This document shows positions 41,350 through 50,845 of a DNA stretch of 64,000 nt, in pieces; the first letter of the stretch is position 1, and each line of letters begins with the position of its first letter. The notes under the pieces are model-generated. The model was not told the origin of the DNA and made no database searches. It worked only from the letters and a program-made list of their open reading frames with translations. The position numbers were made by a program, and so were the translations under genes. The stretch is from Bacteroidetes bacterium UBA1941 (GTDB lineage: Bacteria; Bacteroidota; Bacteroidia; Chitinophagales; LD1): positions 124,001-188,000 of the forward strand of contig DDEZ01000002.1 in NCBI GenBank assembly GCA_002336805.1. Reading direction: 5' to 3'.

Positions 41350-43698
41350 CTAAGGTTTGAATCCGTACTTTTTCAAAGTTTCAAAATTCATTATCGCATA
41401 TCGCTTTGCTTGTTCGTTAAAGGACTTTTTACCATTTGCAACATCGGACATAAAAAGGAAATGATGGTCTTTCAATTTGCGTTTAGCCTTATCCCACTCT
41501 ACCATTTTTTTTACGACCTCAAGATTCATTTCTATTTCCTTGCCTTTATTACGAACATTTTTTTCCTCAATCTCATCAACTTCAAATAGCAGTTCTGGGG
41601 ACTTTTCAATAACAAGGTCAAGTATTTTTAGACCAGTATCACGTTCTGACGAAGAAATTCGTGATCCTGTTCTTACTCTTTGGGCAAGAGTGAAAGCAAC
41701 AGCTTTTTGCTTTTCGGTGAAAAGTTGTGTCTCACCACCCCAATCCTCTATTTTATGCCACACTTCTGGTGGAATTGATTTTATTCTTTCAAGTTCTTCT
41801 TGAACCTGAATCTGAATAGAGTCTTCATCCGACATTCGCTTTCGCTGTGAAGAATTATTGGGATCTTCAAAATCGAATTTTAGCGTTGAATAATCAATAT
41901 CAAACTCTACTTTTTTTAAGTCCATCCAGCATTCTTCTTTCTTCGCCCATTCGCCGTATAAGCTTCCCTGCTTTCTTTCGGCTGATTCCTTAATTGACTC
42001 TTCAACCCGGACCATCAAGTCATACAAAAGAGACTTCAATTTTTCTGAGATACCTTGATTCTTCCATATTTTATAAAGATCAAGCTTTGCTTTGGTCTTA
42101 AAGGTTAATAGAGAGATTGCATACGGAACGGTTATATATCGTAAGTCACCAATCGCATTGGGTTTTACTCCGTAGATTTTCTCGGCCGCTCTAAAAAGAA
42201 TAGCTTTTGAAACAACGTCTTCAAAATATATGTTGTCTGGTTGCTTGACAAGATTGTAGTTAATGAATTGAACGTAATTTTTTTGACTACCTCTAACTAC
42301 GTAGTGGGGTCCTATAAGTACTTTTTTGCCATCAACAACTTCACTATAAGAATTCACATACTTTGCAAGTTCTTCTTTCGTGAACATCTGACTTTTAGGG
42401 TTCTTTAAATCAAAAGCTTTCTGCTTCGCTTTTGTAAAACCCTCTTTTAATCGTGCATTCTTATATTGCCCGCGTGCTCTTTCATAAAACCATTTTGTTT
42501 GGTTTGATTGCCCGGTAATATGTGGAGCGTAAATACTTCTCGATAATTTCTCCAGTTGAATGTGGTATGGTCTATTAGAGCTTAAGTCCGATACCGAAAC
42601 CTTGTTTTGGGTATTGGCATACTCCGAAATCCGAGAAACTATCTCACTGAAGTTATCAATGTTTTTGACTACAGATAGCTTTAGTTGAACAAAGATTTCC
42701 GAAATGTCAACTTTATCCTTTTTAAGAGTATGGTATATTGATGCTGTCGTTTGGCCGCCATTAACAATTTGAAAATCATGAACACTTGAAATAACCATTC
42801 CTTTTCCAGAGGGTGATATTTGCAACTCTATCTTTTCAGCAGTTGCAGCGATTCCGTTATTGAAAGCAAGGAACATGTGTTGTTCCTTTAAAATAGTATT
42901 ACGAATCCCTTTATTAATCTTCCCGTTAAATTGCAAGAACGAGCGGACGTTTTGTTCCAATAACCGAGAGCCATATCTTTCATAAATAGTTGCTAATGCC
43001 AAACCAGGTATTATTGCCAAATAAGATTGATATTCTTGGTTTTCCGAGGGAGAAATTATGCAAGGAACCTCAAACCCTTCACTGATAAAATCAATTGCAA
43101 TTGGGATGTGCGATTTCTCAGTAATATTGAAAAGATAGTTTACATCGACTACTCTATAGAAAATCGGATAGCCAGAAACGGTTTGGTTTTCAGGAAAGTC
43201 TCCCGGGTAGTATCCATCTGTAAGAATTATTGCATTTACTCTTACGAGATTGTCCTTGAGTTCAGATGAATTATTTAAAGTATGCGCAAAATCGAAAATG
43301 GCGGCAGATTCTTCGATCTCATTTACGTAATCTTTATAAACGCCTTTACGAAAAAAATTTGTTACCCGTTTCCCTGCGGTGTCAATCTCATCTTTTGTAA
43401 TTCTATGTGGCTCATCGCCACCTCTAAAAATTGTAACAAACAGATCAATAGTTTCATAGTTATCTGAAATTGAATACGCGTTTATCTTATGCTGGTTTTT
43501 TGTTCCCAAGGCCTTTTCATCGTGAGCCACGCGCACATTTTCGGTTTCGCCAGCATCAGCAAGTAAGTCAACTGCTGCTTGTGTAAAAATCTGTTCAAGT
43601 ATTCCTCCTTCTTCTTCTGAAAGTTGAGTTGTTCTTACATCTTGAATCAAAGATTCATAAAACTTGTTCAGCTCTTTGTTTTCTAAGTTCTCACTCAT
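41350..43698 (-). CDS. AIPR (abortive infection phage resistance) family protein
   Basis: A 782-residue AIPR-family protein. The family core lies in the middle: RYGSRLLEQNVRSFLQFNGK (241-260), KGIRNTI, FNNGIAATA (279-287) and DFQIVNGGQTTASIYHTL (308-325). The first 230 residues form a variable N-terminal region, and the last 250 are helical and charged. The founding protein gives abortive infection in lactococci, but its chemistry is unknown. Here it is the last gene of the defence run, with a four-base overlap to the DUF4420 gene. The combination with Z1 and DUF4420 points to a phage-defence complex. Confidence 0.9.
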   Translation of the reverse strand: MSENLENKELNKFYESLIQDVRTTQLSEEEGGILEQIFTQAAVDLLADAGETENVRVAHDEKALGTKNQHKINAYSISDNYETIDLFVTIFRGGDEPHRITKDEIDTAGKRVTNFFRKGVYKDYVNEIEESAAIFDFAHTLNNSSELKDNLVRVNAIILTDGYYPGDFPENQTVSGYPIFYRVVDVNYLFNITEKSHIPIAIDFISEGFEVPCIISPSENQEYQSYLAIIPGLALATIYERYGSRLLEQNVRSFLQFNGKINKGIRNTILKEQHMFLAFNNGIAATAEKIELQISPSGKGMVISSVHDFQIVNGGQTTASIYHTLKKDKVDISEIFVQLKLSVVKNIDNFSEIVSRISEYANTQNKVSVSDLSSNRPYHIQLEKLSRSIYAPHITGQSNQTKWFYERARGQYKNARLKEGFTKAKQKAFDLKNPKSQMFTKEELAKYVNSYSEVVDGKKVLIGPHYVVRGSQKNYVQFINYNLVKQPDNIYFEDVVSKAILFRAAEKIYGVKPNAIGDLRYITVPYAISLLTFKTKAKLDLYKIWKNQGISEKLKSLLYDLMVRVEESIKESAERKQGSLYGEWAKKEECWMDLKKVEFDIDYSTLKFDFEDPNNSSQRKRMSDEDSIQIQVQEELERIKSIPPEVWHKIEDWGGETQLFTEKQKAVAFTLAQRVRTGSRISSSERDTGLKILDLVIEKSPELLFEVDEIEEKNVRNKGKEIEMNLEVVKKMVEWDKAKRKLKDHHFLFMSDVANGKKSFNEQAKRYAIMNFETLKKYGFKP

Positions 43699-44693
43699 AG
43701 GAATGTTAGGGTTTGAAATATTTCCTCTTCAGTACGAATATATTCTGAACAGTTTGAAAGGGTTATCGTGTAACACACATCCGATACGCCGCTAAGTAAA
43801 TCTCCCTCTTCAATTCTCGGAAATGCCCTCTCAACTTCATAAAAGAGTTCTTGACGTATGCGGTACCCTATATCAGCATATAAAGGTCCTTGTAATTCAT
43901 AATACCCACCCTCCAGTAGTTTAGCCTTAAATCTATTTATTGAGACAAAATCACTATCTAATAATTCAATTACTGAATAAATAATTTGATTAAGTGTCTC
44001 TCCCGAATGTTGTTGAACTTCGAGAGACATGTGGTAAAGAAAAAGATTTGAAACATGAGAAGTATCAAGCTGCCTTTCGCTTGTGATAGTGACCGTCTGA
44101 TGGTTGTTGCCAGAAGTTGTTTTAACCTCTACAGCCCAGTTACCATATTGGAAGTCCCTTATTTGCCTTTCAGGGCCGACCCAAGAACTTATAATATTTT
44201 TAAACTCAGAGCTATTTCGCAAGAATTTCCTAAGGAAATATAATTCACCAAACAAACCTCTTTGTTCCTCGGATGAAAGTCCTTGAGCTCCAACGCTGTC
44301 AAAAAGTGATTTCCACTTTTCAAAACGGTTGATTAACTCACCTACAAGCTGCTGTTCATTTGTTACAGTAGAGATGCTTGCAAATAAATCTTCACACAAA
44401 ACAGAAAAAATATCTCGATGTTGGTTGTTGAGTAACTTAAAAACAAGAATATTCTTATTGCCTCTCTTTTCGTCAGGCAGCAACTCAATGCTTATATCTT
44501 GAAGATTAGAGAAAGCTGAAAGATTCAATGTTACAGAACTGCTTATTGAAGCGGCAATGGAGCGATATTTTTCAGGTGAACTTAATGCAATAAAAACATC
44601 GGGTATTACAGCCCCAGAATACCTCCGCAAAAGTAAACCCTTGAAAAATGTTTCCTCATTTTCAAGCCCTGCCCAAATTTCATCAATCTTCAT
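43695..44693 (-). CDS. PD-(D/E)XK nuclease-like protein, DUF4420
   Basis: A 332-residue DUF4420 protein, predicted to be a restriction-endonuclease-fold nuclease. The active-site pattern is visible: Glu150 in GLFGELYFLRKFL, Asp180 in ERQIRDFQYG, and Glu189-x-Lys191 in WAVEVKTTSGN. The opening MKIDEIWAGLENEE and RRYSG near 23 are typical. The ATG at 44693 overlaps the end of the Z1 gene; an ATG at 44702 is an alternative. It would be the DNA-cutting subunit of the cluster, together with the Z1 and GHKL ATPases. Confidence 0.87.
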   Translation of the reverse strand: MKIDEIWAGLENEETFFKGLLLRRYSGAVIPDVFIALSSPEKYRSIAASISSSVTLNLSAFSNLQDISIELLPDEKRGNKNILVFKLLNNQHRDIFSVLCEDLFASISTVTNEQQLVGELINRFEKWKSLFDSVGAQGLSSEEQRGLFGELYFLRKFLRNSSEFKNIISSWVGPERQIRDFQYGNWAVEVKTTSGNNHQTVTITSERQLDTSHVSNLFLYHMSLEVQQHSGETLNQIIYSVIELLDSDFVSINRFKAKLLEGGYYELQGPLYADIGYRIRQELFYEVERAFPRIEEGDLLSGVSDVCYTITLSNCSEYIRTEEEIFQTLTFL

Positions 44694-47424
44694 CCTCTTC
44701 ATTTGGTTCAAATATTTCTTCAGTATCGAAGTTTTGCAAAAGCTGACTGTGAACTGCATAGGTTACTGCGTCATCGCGATCTGTCCCAGGGAAACTAACT
44801 GCAAAACCTACTATTGGATTTGAACCTTCAGGTAATTCAGCTCCAATCGGATTCAAGAAATATAGAAGCAATAACACTTTATCTGGTTTACGAATTTCAT
44901 TTCTAACCCACTCACCATTTAATCTGGTTGGTTCGCCTTCGGTTAAACCCTTCTTTTCCCTCCAAATTCTGGTAGATGCTTCTCGTGCTCTTGCACGTTC
45001 ATCATTTGTTAAGTCAATAAATTCGTCATCCGGACTGATGATGTGAGACTTCCGAATGTAATAAAGCTGGTCTGTAGATTTTCCATCACCCGCCTGTGTT
45101 CTTTCAATTAGATTTACGTTAACCGCATCATTCACTTGGAAAGAAGTGCCTTGTTGTTTTGTGATTATTCCAACATTCCAAAGTTGCAGCTCATTATTTC
45201 GATACTTAAAATCTATGAACTTTGAAAGATTTTGCGGTGCGGCTGATTTTAAGCTGTCATAAACTTCAAACCCGTTAAGAAATTGCTTTATTCTTTCGAT
45301 GCTGATGTTATTCCACAAAAAGTAATTGGCATTTCGGACAAATCCAGTACCAAGCGAGTTAATAAACTCTATAGTATTCGACAAATTACTTTGAATTGTT
45401 GCTGAGTTCTTACTTAACTCGTAGCTCTCAATCAAGCGACCAGACCAAGAAATCCTAACCTCTTCAGCGCGTCTAATTTTATTGGAAGCTGAAATCTGTA
45501 AAACCCCAGGATGCGTTCTTACACGAAGTGCATATTGCTCTGGAGTGCTACCGGCAACATCTGCCATATAATCAAATTCATCACGTAATTCCTCTGAAGC
45601 AAGAGCTATATGGCAAAACCACTCATTTAGCTCTCTACTGGTAAATAGTCTGCATAGGTCAACATATCCAGGTCTGTACCCGAACCATCTCCCCATTTGC
45701 ATTAGTGTATCATACATTCTCGAAGCACGCAAATAATAGCTCACAGAAAGCCCCTCAAGAGTAAGGCCTCTTGAGAGCTTGTCTCCACCAATCGCGATTA
45801 CAGAGAGCCCATTTTTGTGGTCAAAATAATTTAGAGCGTCTGCTGAACCTCCGTTTATTTCTCTCACCTGTATTCTCGATGCAGCTTCATTAAGTTGGCC
45901 AAGAACATCGTTCCATGAATGTACTTGTACTTGTGGATCTATTTCAGACAGCTCAGAATCCAGTATGATTTGGGATGTCGTTGTATAAGATTTATAGTTA
46001 GCCGTATCCTCTTCAAACGCTTGGCGAAATTCTTCAATAATGGATGGTACATTCATTTCAATTCCTCGCCTGTAGAAATCAAAAACGTTTTGCACCACGT
46101 CTTTTATTTGTCTTTGCCAGGCAAGATATCTGCTAACGTGTACAAGCATGGAATTATGAAGAGCTTCTTGTCCCCGTAGTCTCCGAATTGCGCAAGTCAG
46201 GATAAAACATTTTACTGCAAGCATTAAAGACTGCGGCGCATTAGTCGGCAATCTATCGCCGTTGCGGTGTCCATTTGGTACAAAATCTTGAAAGTCATCA
46301 ATCCTCCTTACAATTGGTAAAACTGTTTCAGAAATCTCATCATTTTCTACCAAGCGAAATCCAAAAATCTTATCGGGACCAATATAATTTGATGGAGCAG
46401 GCAGATTAATAATGAAATCTCTCGGAAATAACTCATCTTCTTCTATAGGTATAAAAATATTTGCAAATGGTGTAGCTGTATAACCAACATATCCGCTCTT
46501 ATCAAACAAACGGAGAATGTCTCGGATCAAGCCATTGATTCTTGTTGTTCCGTCATTCTCTCGCCTTGTATTAATAGAAGCATTATCCGCTTCGTCGTCA
46601 ATCAAAAGCACAGATTTATTTGTTATTGTCCTTTTACCATTAACTTCAATTGCTTGTGCCGACAACCACTGTAAAAGTCGTTCTAAGATTCTACCGTTCT
46701 TTTTTACTACTGCAATGATTGGTTCATTAGTATTGAAGTTTATTCCTATAGCATTTGCGGCAGCTACTTTAAAATCTGAAAGACTTGAAGTAAGTGAGTG
46801 TGCGATAATGTTTTGGTCAATTCTACCGACCCCTATCCACAAATTATTCTCCCTGAATGCTCTTTCATGTTGAGTATCAAATCCTAAAAAGCCCTCATCT
46901 AAACGCAGTTGTGTTTGACTTCTAAGATTGTTGTGAACTCCTGCTAAAACAATAATTAATTTATATCCAGCATCGGCAGCTTTGCATATTAATCCAGTAT
47001 AATTTGAGGTTTTGCCTGATTGTACTTGTCCAACTACAAGGCCCCTCTTGTCAATAATGCCTTGTATAGATGGGTCATATAGACCATCCAGAGTTCGGTC
47101 AGTTAAGCGGTCAAGATGGTTTATGACGGTTTCGGAAAAGTTTTTTTCTACTGCCAGATAATCCCTATATCTGTTCCAGAAATTCCATGTTATTGCGGTC
47201 TTTTTGTTTGCAACCCACGGCTGTCGGCGAGCTTCAATTATTCTGAAATCGTCTAAGCGGATATTGAATATTGATTGTACTTCTCGAATTAGGTTTTCTC
47301 TTTCGAGTCCAGCATATTGCGGAATAGCAACCGTAGTATCTACAGCATTTTCAATTTGTTCAAGAGTAACGCTACCTGTTGATGGCAATAAGGTTCTGAT
47401 GGTTCTTATAGCTTGTTGTATCAT
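44683..47424 (-). CDS. Z1-domain ATPase (helicase-like)
   Basis: A 913-residue protein. The P-loop is GLVVGQVQSGKTSNYTGLI (GQVQSGKT at 132-139), and the Walker B/DEAD-like box is SVLLIDDEADNASINT (271-286). These make it a superfamily II-type ATPase. The Z1 domain covers about 390-620, including LVHVSRYLAWQRQIKDVV and VIAIGGDKLSRGLTLEGLSVSYYLR with an RxGRWFGYRPGYVDLCR-type arginine block. Z1 proteins occur in restriction-like clusters with MutL/Hsp90-type ATPases and methylases. It overlaps the DUF4420 gene, so both products are likely made together. Confidence 0.92.
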   Translation of the reverse strand: MIQQAIRTIRTLLPSTGSVTLEQIENAVDTTVAIPQYAGLERENLIREVQSIFNIRLDDFRIIEARRQPWVANKKTAITWNFWNRYRDYLAVEKNFSETVINHLDRLTDRTLDGLYDPSIQGIIDKRGLVVGQVQSGKTSNYTGLICKAADAGYKLIIVLAGVHNNLRSQTQLRLDEGFLGFDTQHERAFRENNLWIGVGRIDQNIIAHSLTSSLSDFKVAAANAIGINFNTNEPIIAVVKKNGRILERLLQWLSAQAIEVNGKRTITNKSVLLIDDEADNASINTRRENDGTTRINGLIRDILRLFDKSGYVGYTATPFANIFIPIEEDELFPRDFIINLPAPSNYIGPDKIFGFRLVENDEISETVLPIVRRIDDFQDFVPNGHRNGDRLPTNAPQSLMLAVKCFILTCAIRRLRGQEALHNSMLVHVSRYLAWQRQIKDVVQNVFDFYRRGIEMNVPSIIEEFRQAFEEDTANYKSYTTTSQIILDSELSEIDPQVQVHSWNDVLGQLNEAASRIQVREINGGSADALNYFDHKNGLSVIAIGGDKLSRGLTLEGLSVSYYLRASRMYDTLMQMGRWFGYRPGYVDLCRLFTSRELNEWFCHIALASEELRDEFDYMADVAGSTPEQYALRVRTHPGVLQISASNKIRRAEEVRISWSGRLIESYELSKNSATIQSNLSNTIEFINSLGTGFVRNANYFLWNNISIERIKQFLNGFEVYDSLKSAAPQNLSKFIDFKYRNNELQLWNVGIITKQQGTSFQVNDAVNVNLIERTQAGDGKSTDQLYYIRKSHIISPDDEFIDLTNDERARAREASTRIWREKKGLTEGEPTRLNGEWVRNEIRKPDKVLLLLYFLNPIGAELPEGSNPIVGFAVSFPGTDRDDAVTYAVHSQLLQNFDTEEIFEPNEEDED

Positions 47425-47433
47425 AAGTTATGC

Positions 47434-48906
47434 TTAAGTAATAAAATCGAAGAAGTGAGGGAAAAGATTAAAAGGTTCAATATTGAAGATGATGGATTTG
47501 GCTTTTTCATCGCTTTTGCCCTCACCTATTAGTTTATCGTACATCTGTTTCATCGCCTTCCTTATAGGCTCTTGGTCCACTCCTTCAAAAGGCTTACCTA
47601 AAGCATCCTCCTCAGAAGCCTCCTTGATGTAAATTGATTTGGTTGGAATAGTCTCCTCAATAAATCGAATAAGCAGTTCAACCGCTTTATCCGGGTCTGA
47701 TGATGCTTGCTTCTTTATTTTTTCAATAATCGGGTTCTCTCTGTTAATCTTGTAGAACCATTTATCTCCTCTTTTATGGTCAATCCAGAGTGGAACGAAT
47801 TTCTGGCCAGGTAATGGTCTAACGCTTTTTCCTTTGTGCCTGTAAACTTCTACAGCTTGATTTCTAATCTGCCCAGCGTATGCCTTTAATTGGTCTCGCA
47901 AAACCAAGGGCGGGCGAGCTACAGATTTTTTTATGTCTATCTGCCACTCTGCATCCAAACTGTTGGGTATATCTACTTGAATTCTGGCAAGTTTATAATG
48001 TTCCTCTTTGCGGAATAAACCTAACCAGTCACCAGCCAGTAATAATCTTTCGTTTCGATAAATATAAAATCCTTGTTGCTCGTTCCAGCCTTTTGGGCCC
48101 TCTGCATTCTTATATTTTTCCTCAGATATTTTTGATCTGTGTGGTAAAACATATCCCTTAACTGTTACTTTTCCATTTTGTAAAGGTTCATCTGGGAATC
48201 CCTGCGTAGCTGATTCATGTATTAAAAATGGATTCCATGCTTCTACTAATCTGTCTTGCAAATAAATTTTAACCTTCCCATTTTCTAAGAAGCGATGAAA
48301 TACCATTGCAAGATGTTTTTTCACTTGCTCCATGATAAGCAGAAATTTTTCAAGGGCCTTTTTATCTTCCGAGTGAAAATTTTTCACGAGCCGGTCAATA
48401 TCATTCCAGATGACTATAGTCCCCGAATTTAATTTGTCGATTTCAGTTCCAAATTTATTTTCTGGCAAGTACCTTATTAATTCCCATTTACCAGTTTCAT
48501 TCACAAAATCCAGATCCCACGTCCAGTAGACTGCTTTAAAATTGTCCTTTTTGCTGATTACGGACAGTTTTCTGCATTGAGAAAATGAGGCGGTTTTTAG
48601 ACCTAACCCAAACCTTCCCAAATCTTTTATGCTTCTGTCATCAAGAGGGTTTTTACTTCCTGGTCGCATTGCCTGAACAAGTTCATTATTATTCATTCCG
48701 CAACCGTCATCTTTTACCGAGAGCCAAGTCTGAGAACCAAGCCAATCAAAACTTACCCAAATATTTTTTGCCCCGGCAGAAATTGAATTATCGATAATAT
48801 CAGCAACAGCCGCTTCAATACTATAGCCTATCGCCCGAAAGGTTTCTATCATTGAGGATGCTTCGGGAACGGCAGGTGTAGTGTCATATTTAGAATAGTC
48901 AATCAA
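47434..48906 (-). CDS. GHKL (MutL/Hsp90/MORC-like) ATPase
   Basis: A 490-residue protein with a Bergerat-fold ATPase domain at its N-terminus. The N box is IEAAVADIIDNSISAGAKNI (30-49), the G1 box DDGCGM (66-71), and the G2 box DLGRFGLGLKTAS (95-107). The middle is probably an S5-type transducer domain and the C-terminus is helical. Such ATPases would clamp onto DNA upon ATP binding. This arrangement, with Z1, a nuclease, Dcm and Vsr, corresponds to the restriction-associated relatives of eukaryotic MORC proteins. It follows dcm by 13 bases. Confidence 0.9.
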   Translation of the reverse strand: MIDYSKYDTTPAVPEASSMIETFRAIGYSIEAAVADIIDNSISAGAKNIWVSFDWLGSQTWLSVKDDGCGMNNNELVQAMRPGSKNPLDDRSIKDLGRFGLGLKTASFSQCRKLSVISKKDNFKAVYWTWDLDFVNETGKWELIRYLPENKFGTEIDKLNSGTIVIWNDIDRLVKNFHSEDKKALEKFLLIMEQVKKHLAMVFHRFLENGKVKIYLQDRLVEAWNPFLIHESATQGFPDEPLQNGKVTVKGYVLPHRSKISEEKYKNAEGPKGWNEQQGFYIYRNERLLLAGDWLGLFRKEEHYKLARIQVDIPNSLDAEWQIDIKKSVARPPLVLRDQLKAYAGQIRNQAVEVYRHKGKSVRPLPGQKFVPLWIDHKRGDKWFYKINRENPIIEKIKKQASSDPDKAVELLIRFIEETIPTKSIYIKEASEEDALGKPFEGVDQEPIRKAMKQMYDKLIGEGKSDEKAKSIIFNIEPFNLFPHFFDFIT

Positions 48907-48919
48907 GGTGTCATATTTG

Positions 48920-50152
48920 TTATAGTAAATTGAGTAATTGCTTGGCTAAAGATTGTGCCATCAAGGGAGGTACCGCATTGCCTATTTGTTTGAAAGCTGC
49001 TGTTCTTCCGCCTTCAAAAAAGAAGTCGTCTGGAAATGATTGTATCCTTGCTGCTTCACGAACAGAAATGGATCGAACCTGATTTTCATCAGGATAAATA
49101 TAATAATGTCCGTCTTTGGCAATATGAGCTACTAATGTATGAGAATGTCCGTTTGGGTCAACGACTTTAAATCGGTCAAGAAACGCTTCAATATTATTAT
49201 GCGTCCGTAATTTCTTTGGTAGTTCTGGATATTTTAATCTTGTTTTTTCATTAATCCATTTGTCAATAGCAATTGAATAAATTTCCAAGTCCCTATCATT
49301 ATGTTTCCTTGCAATGTGCTGAGAAGTAAAATCTATTCCATTCCTGATCCCACTTTTTAATAAGTATTTGTTGGCTGCATTAGTATATGTTGCAATATGC
49401 TTTTCGTCACCTGGTTTTAAAAAAGGAAGGTCTGAGAAGATATCCTTTTTTGTTTGCCAAGGATTATCCTCGATTTCCAATTCAGGAAAATCAAAGATGG
49501 ACTTACTTCTGCGACCTATTATTATGACCCGTCTCCGTTTTTGTAAGACCCCAAAATCTTCTGAATTTAAAACTGTTGGTTCAGCAACGGAATATCCGAT
49601 TTCCGTAAATAACTTAATCATTTCGTTTAAGTACTTCGCATTGCCAGCTGTCAAAAGACCGAGTACATTCTCAAAGACAAAATATTTTGGCCTATACCTA
49701 AATAGGAACTTCGCATAATGACGGAACAAATAATTTCTTTTATCACCTTCCATGCGATTAGGATCGCGGCTTCTGCCAACGAGAGAATAGGCTTGGCACG
49801 GTGGTCCTCCAATAATTAAGTCTACTTTTCTTGACCCGAGTTTTTCATCTATTTTTTTGAAGATGCCATCAATTGTATCCTTTGTTATTTCCTCGTTGAT
49901 TACTGATTGCAGTATGTGGCTTGGAACAGATTTCCATAGGTCTGACTGAGAAATTTCATTTTTTAAATAAGAATTGTATTTGTCTGTTTGCTTTTTTGAA
50001 GAGAGGTAATGGAAGGCTAAACGAGTTTTTAGAGTATCGGCTGCCTCTTTATTCATTTCAACATGAGCAATTGCTCTATAACCTTCTCGAGTAAATCCTT
50101 CAGAAAGTCCACCAGCGCCAGCAAAAAGGTCTATATAGTTTAAGTGATTCAA
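48920..50152 (-). CDS. dcm: DNA C5-cytosine methyltransferase of the defence cluster
   Basis: A 410-residue 5-methylcytosine methyltransferase. Motif I is YIDLFAGAGGLSEGF (6-20), motif IV GGPPCQAYS at 115-123 (Cys119), motif VI FVFENVLG near 158-165, motif VIII QKRRRVIIIGRR near 205, and motif X QIGNAVPPLMAQSLA at the end. It would mark host DNA so that the cluster's nuclease spares it, and Vsr repairs the mismatches it causes. It differs clearly from the orphan enzyme at 35189. Confidence 0.93.
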   Translation of the reverse strand: MNHLNYIDLFAGAGGLSEGFTREGYRAIAHVEMNKEAADTLKTRLAFHYLSSKKQTDKYNSYLKNEISQSDLWKSVPSHILQSVINEEITKDTIDGIFKKIDEKLGSRKVDLIIGGPPCQAYSLVGRSRDPNRMEGDKRNYLFRHYAKFLFRYRPKYFVFENVLGLLTAGNAKYLNEMIKLFTEIGYSVAEPTVLNSEDFGVLQKRRRVIIIGRRSKSIFDFPELEIEDNPWQTKKDIFSDLPFLKPGDEKHIATYTNAANKYLLKSGIRNGIDFTSQHIARKHNDRDLEIYSIAIDKWINEKTRLKYPELPKKLRTHNNIEAFLDRFKVVDPNGHSHTLVAHIAKDGHYYIYPDENQVRSISVREAARIQSFPDDFFFEGGRTAAFKQIGNAVPPLMAQSLAKQLLNLL

Positions 50153-50177
50153 GAGCCCTAATTTTTTTTATAAATGT

Positions 50178-50588
50178 TCAGAGGTCGCAAAGCATCTTTG
50201 CCAGAGTTATTTCTTGTTTTTTATTATTTAATTCACATTCAAATATTGTTAAAATTTTCCACCCATCCATCATTAATTTTTCAATATTGTGCCTGTCATT
50301 TTCTTTGTTGCGGTTTATTTTATTTAGCCACCAATCCGTCCGCGTTTTTGGTACCACAAAGTATTTACAATTATCATGACCATGCCAGAAGCAGCCATTA
50401 ACAAAAATCACAGTTTTATATTTGGGTAAGACAATATCTGGCTTGCCCGGCAAAAAACTGTCGTGAAGTTTATAGCGGAACCCTTTTGAAAACAAAAACT
50501 TCCGGACTACTAACTCAGGCTTAGTATCCTTACTCTTGATTTTGCTCATATTGAATGACCTGGTGGCCTTATCATGAACATCAGCCAT
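50178..50588 (-). CDS. vsr: Very short patch repair endonuclease
   Basis: A 136-residue Vsr endonuclease, which nicks beside T:G mismatches formed when 5-methylcytosine deaminates. Family hallmarks are the opening RSFNMSKIKSKDTKPELVVR, the catalytic Asp in LPGKPDIVLPKYK, and FVNGCFWHGHDNCKYFVVPK with the zinc-binding and catalytic His/Cys, then TRTDWWLNKINRN. It precedes dcm by 25 bases and follows the 83-aa gene by only five, which ties the defence genes to the mutagenesis cassette upstream. Confidence 0.95.
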   Translation of the reverse strand: MADVHDKATRSFNMSKIKSKDTKPELVVRKFLFSKGFRYKLHDSFLPGKPDIVLPKYKTVIFVNGCFWHGHDNCKYFVVPKTRTDWWLNKINRNKENDRHNIEKLMMDGWKILTIFECELNNKKQEITLAKMLCDL

Positions 50589-50593
50589 AAACC

Positions 50594-50845
50594 CTATGAA
50601 ATAATTACTTTTTCAAACTTTAGTTCTACGAAGCCAGTAATCGCTTTATGGAAATTCAATTTAAGAGTATTAACTGCATCTAATGCTCCCCATTTTTTTG
50701 CCATTGTAAAATCGGTTGTTGTTGTAATTTGAAGGGTTGAATCCAATTCCCCGATATAAACAGCGGCCCCTGTTTCATACGTTACTAATACATATTCATC
50801 GGGACCGGCTTCCCTTACTAATTGCTTTAAACTTTTCCCTTTCAT
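50594..50845 (-). CDS. Small protein of the Umu-SRAP cassette
   Basis: An 83-residue protein (MKGKSLKQLVREAGPDEYVL), probably beta-rich with a final helix and strand (LKFEKVIIS). It overlaps the SRAP gene by four bases (ATGA) and ends five bases before vsr, so it is the junction gene between the two modules. No family is recognised. Confidence 0.65.
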   Translation of the reverse strand: MKGKSLKQLVREAGPDEYVLVTYETGAAVYIGELDSTLQITTTTDFTMAKKWGALDAVNTLKLNFHKAITGFVELKFEKVIIS

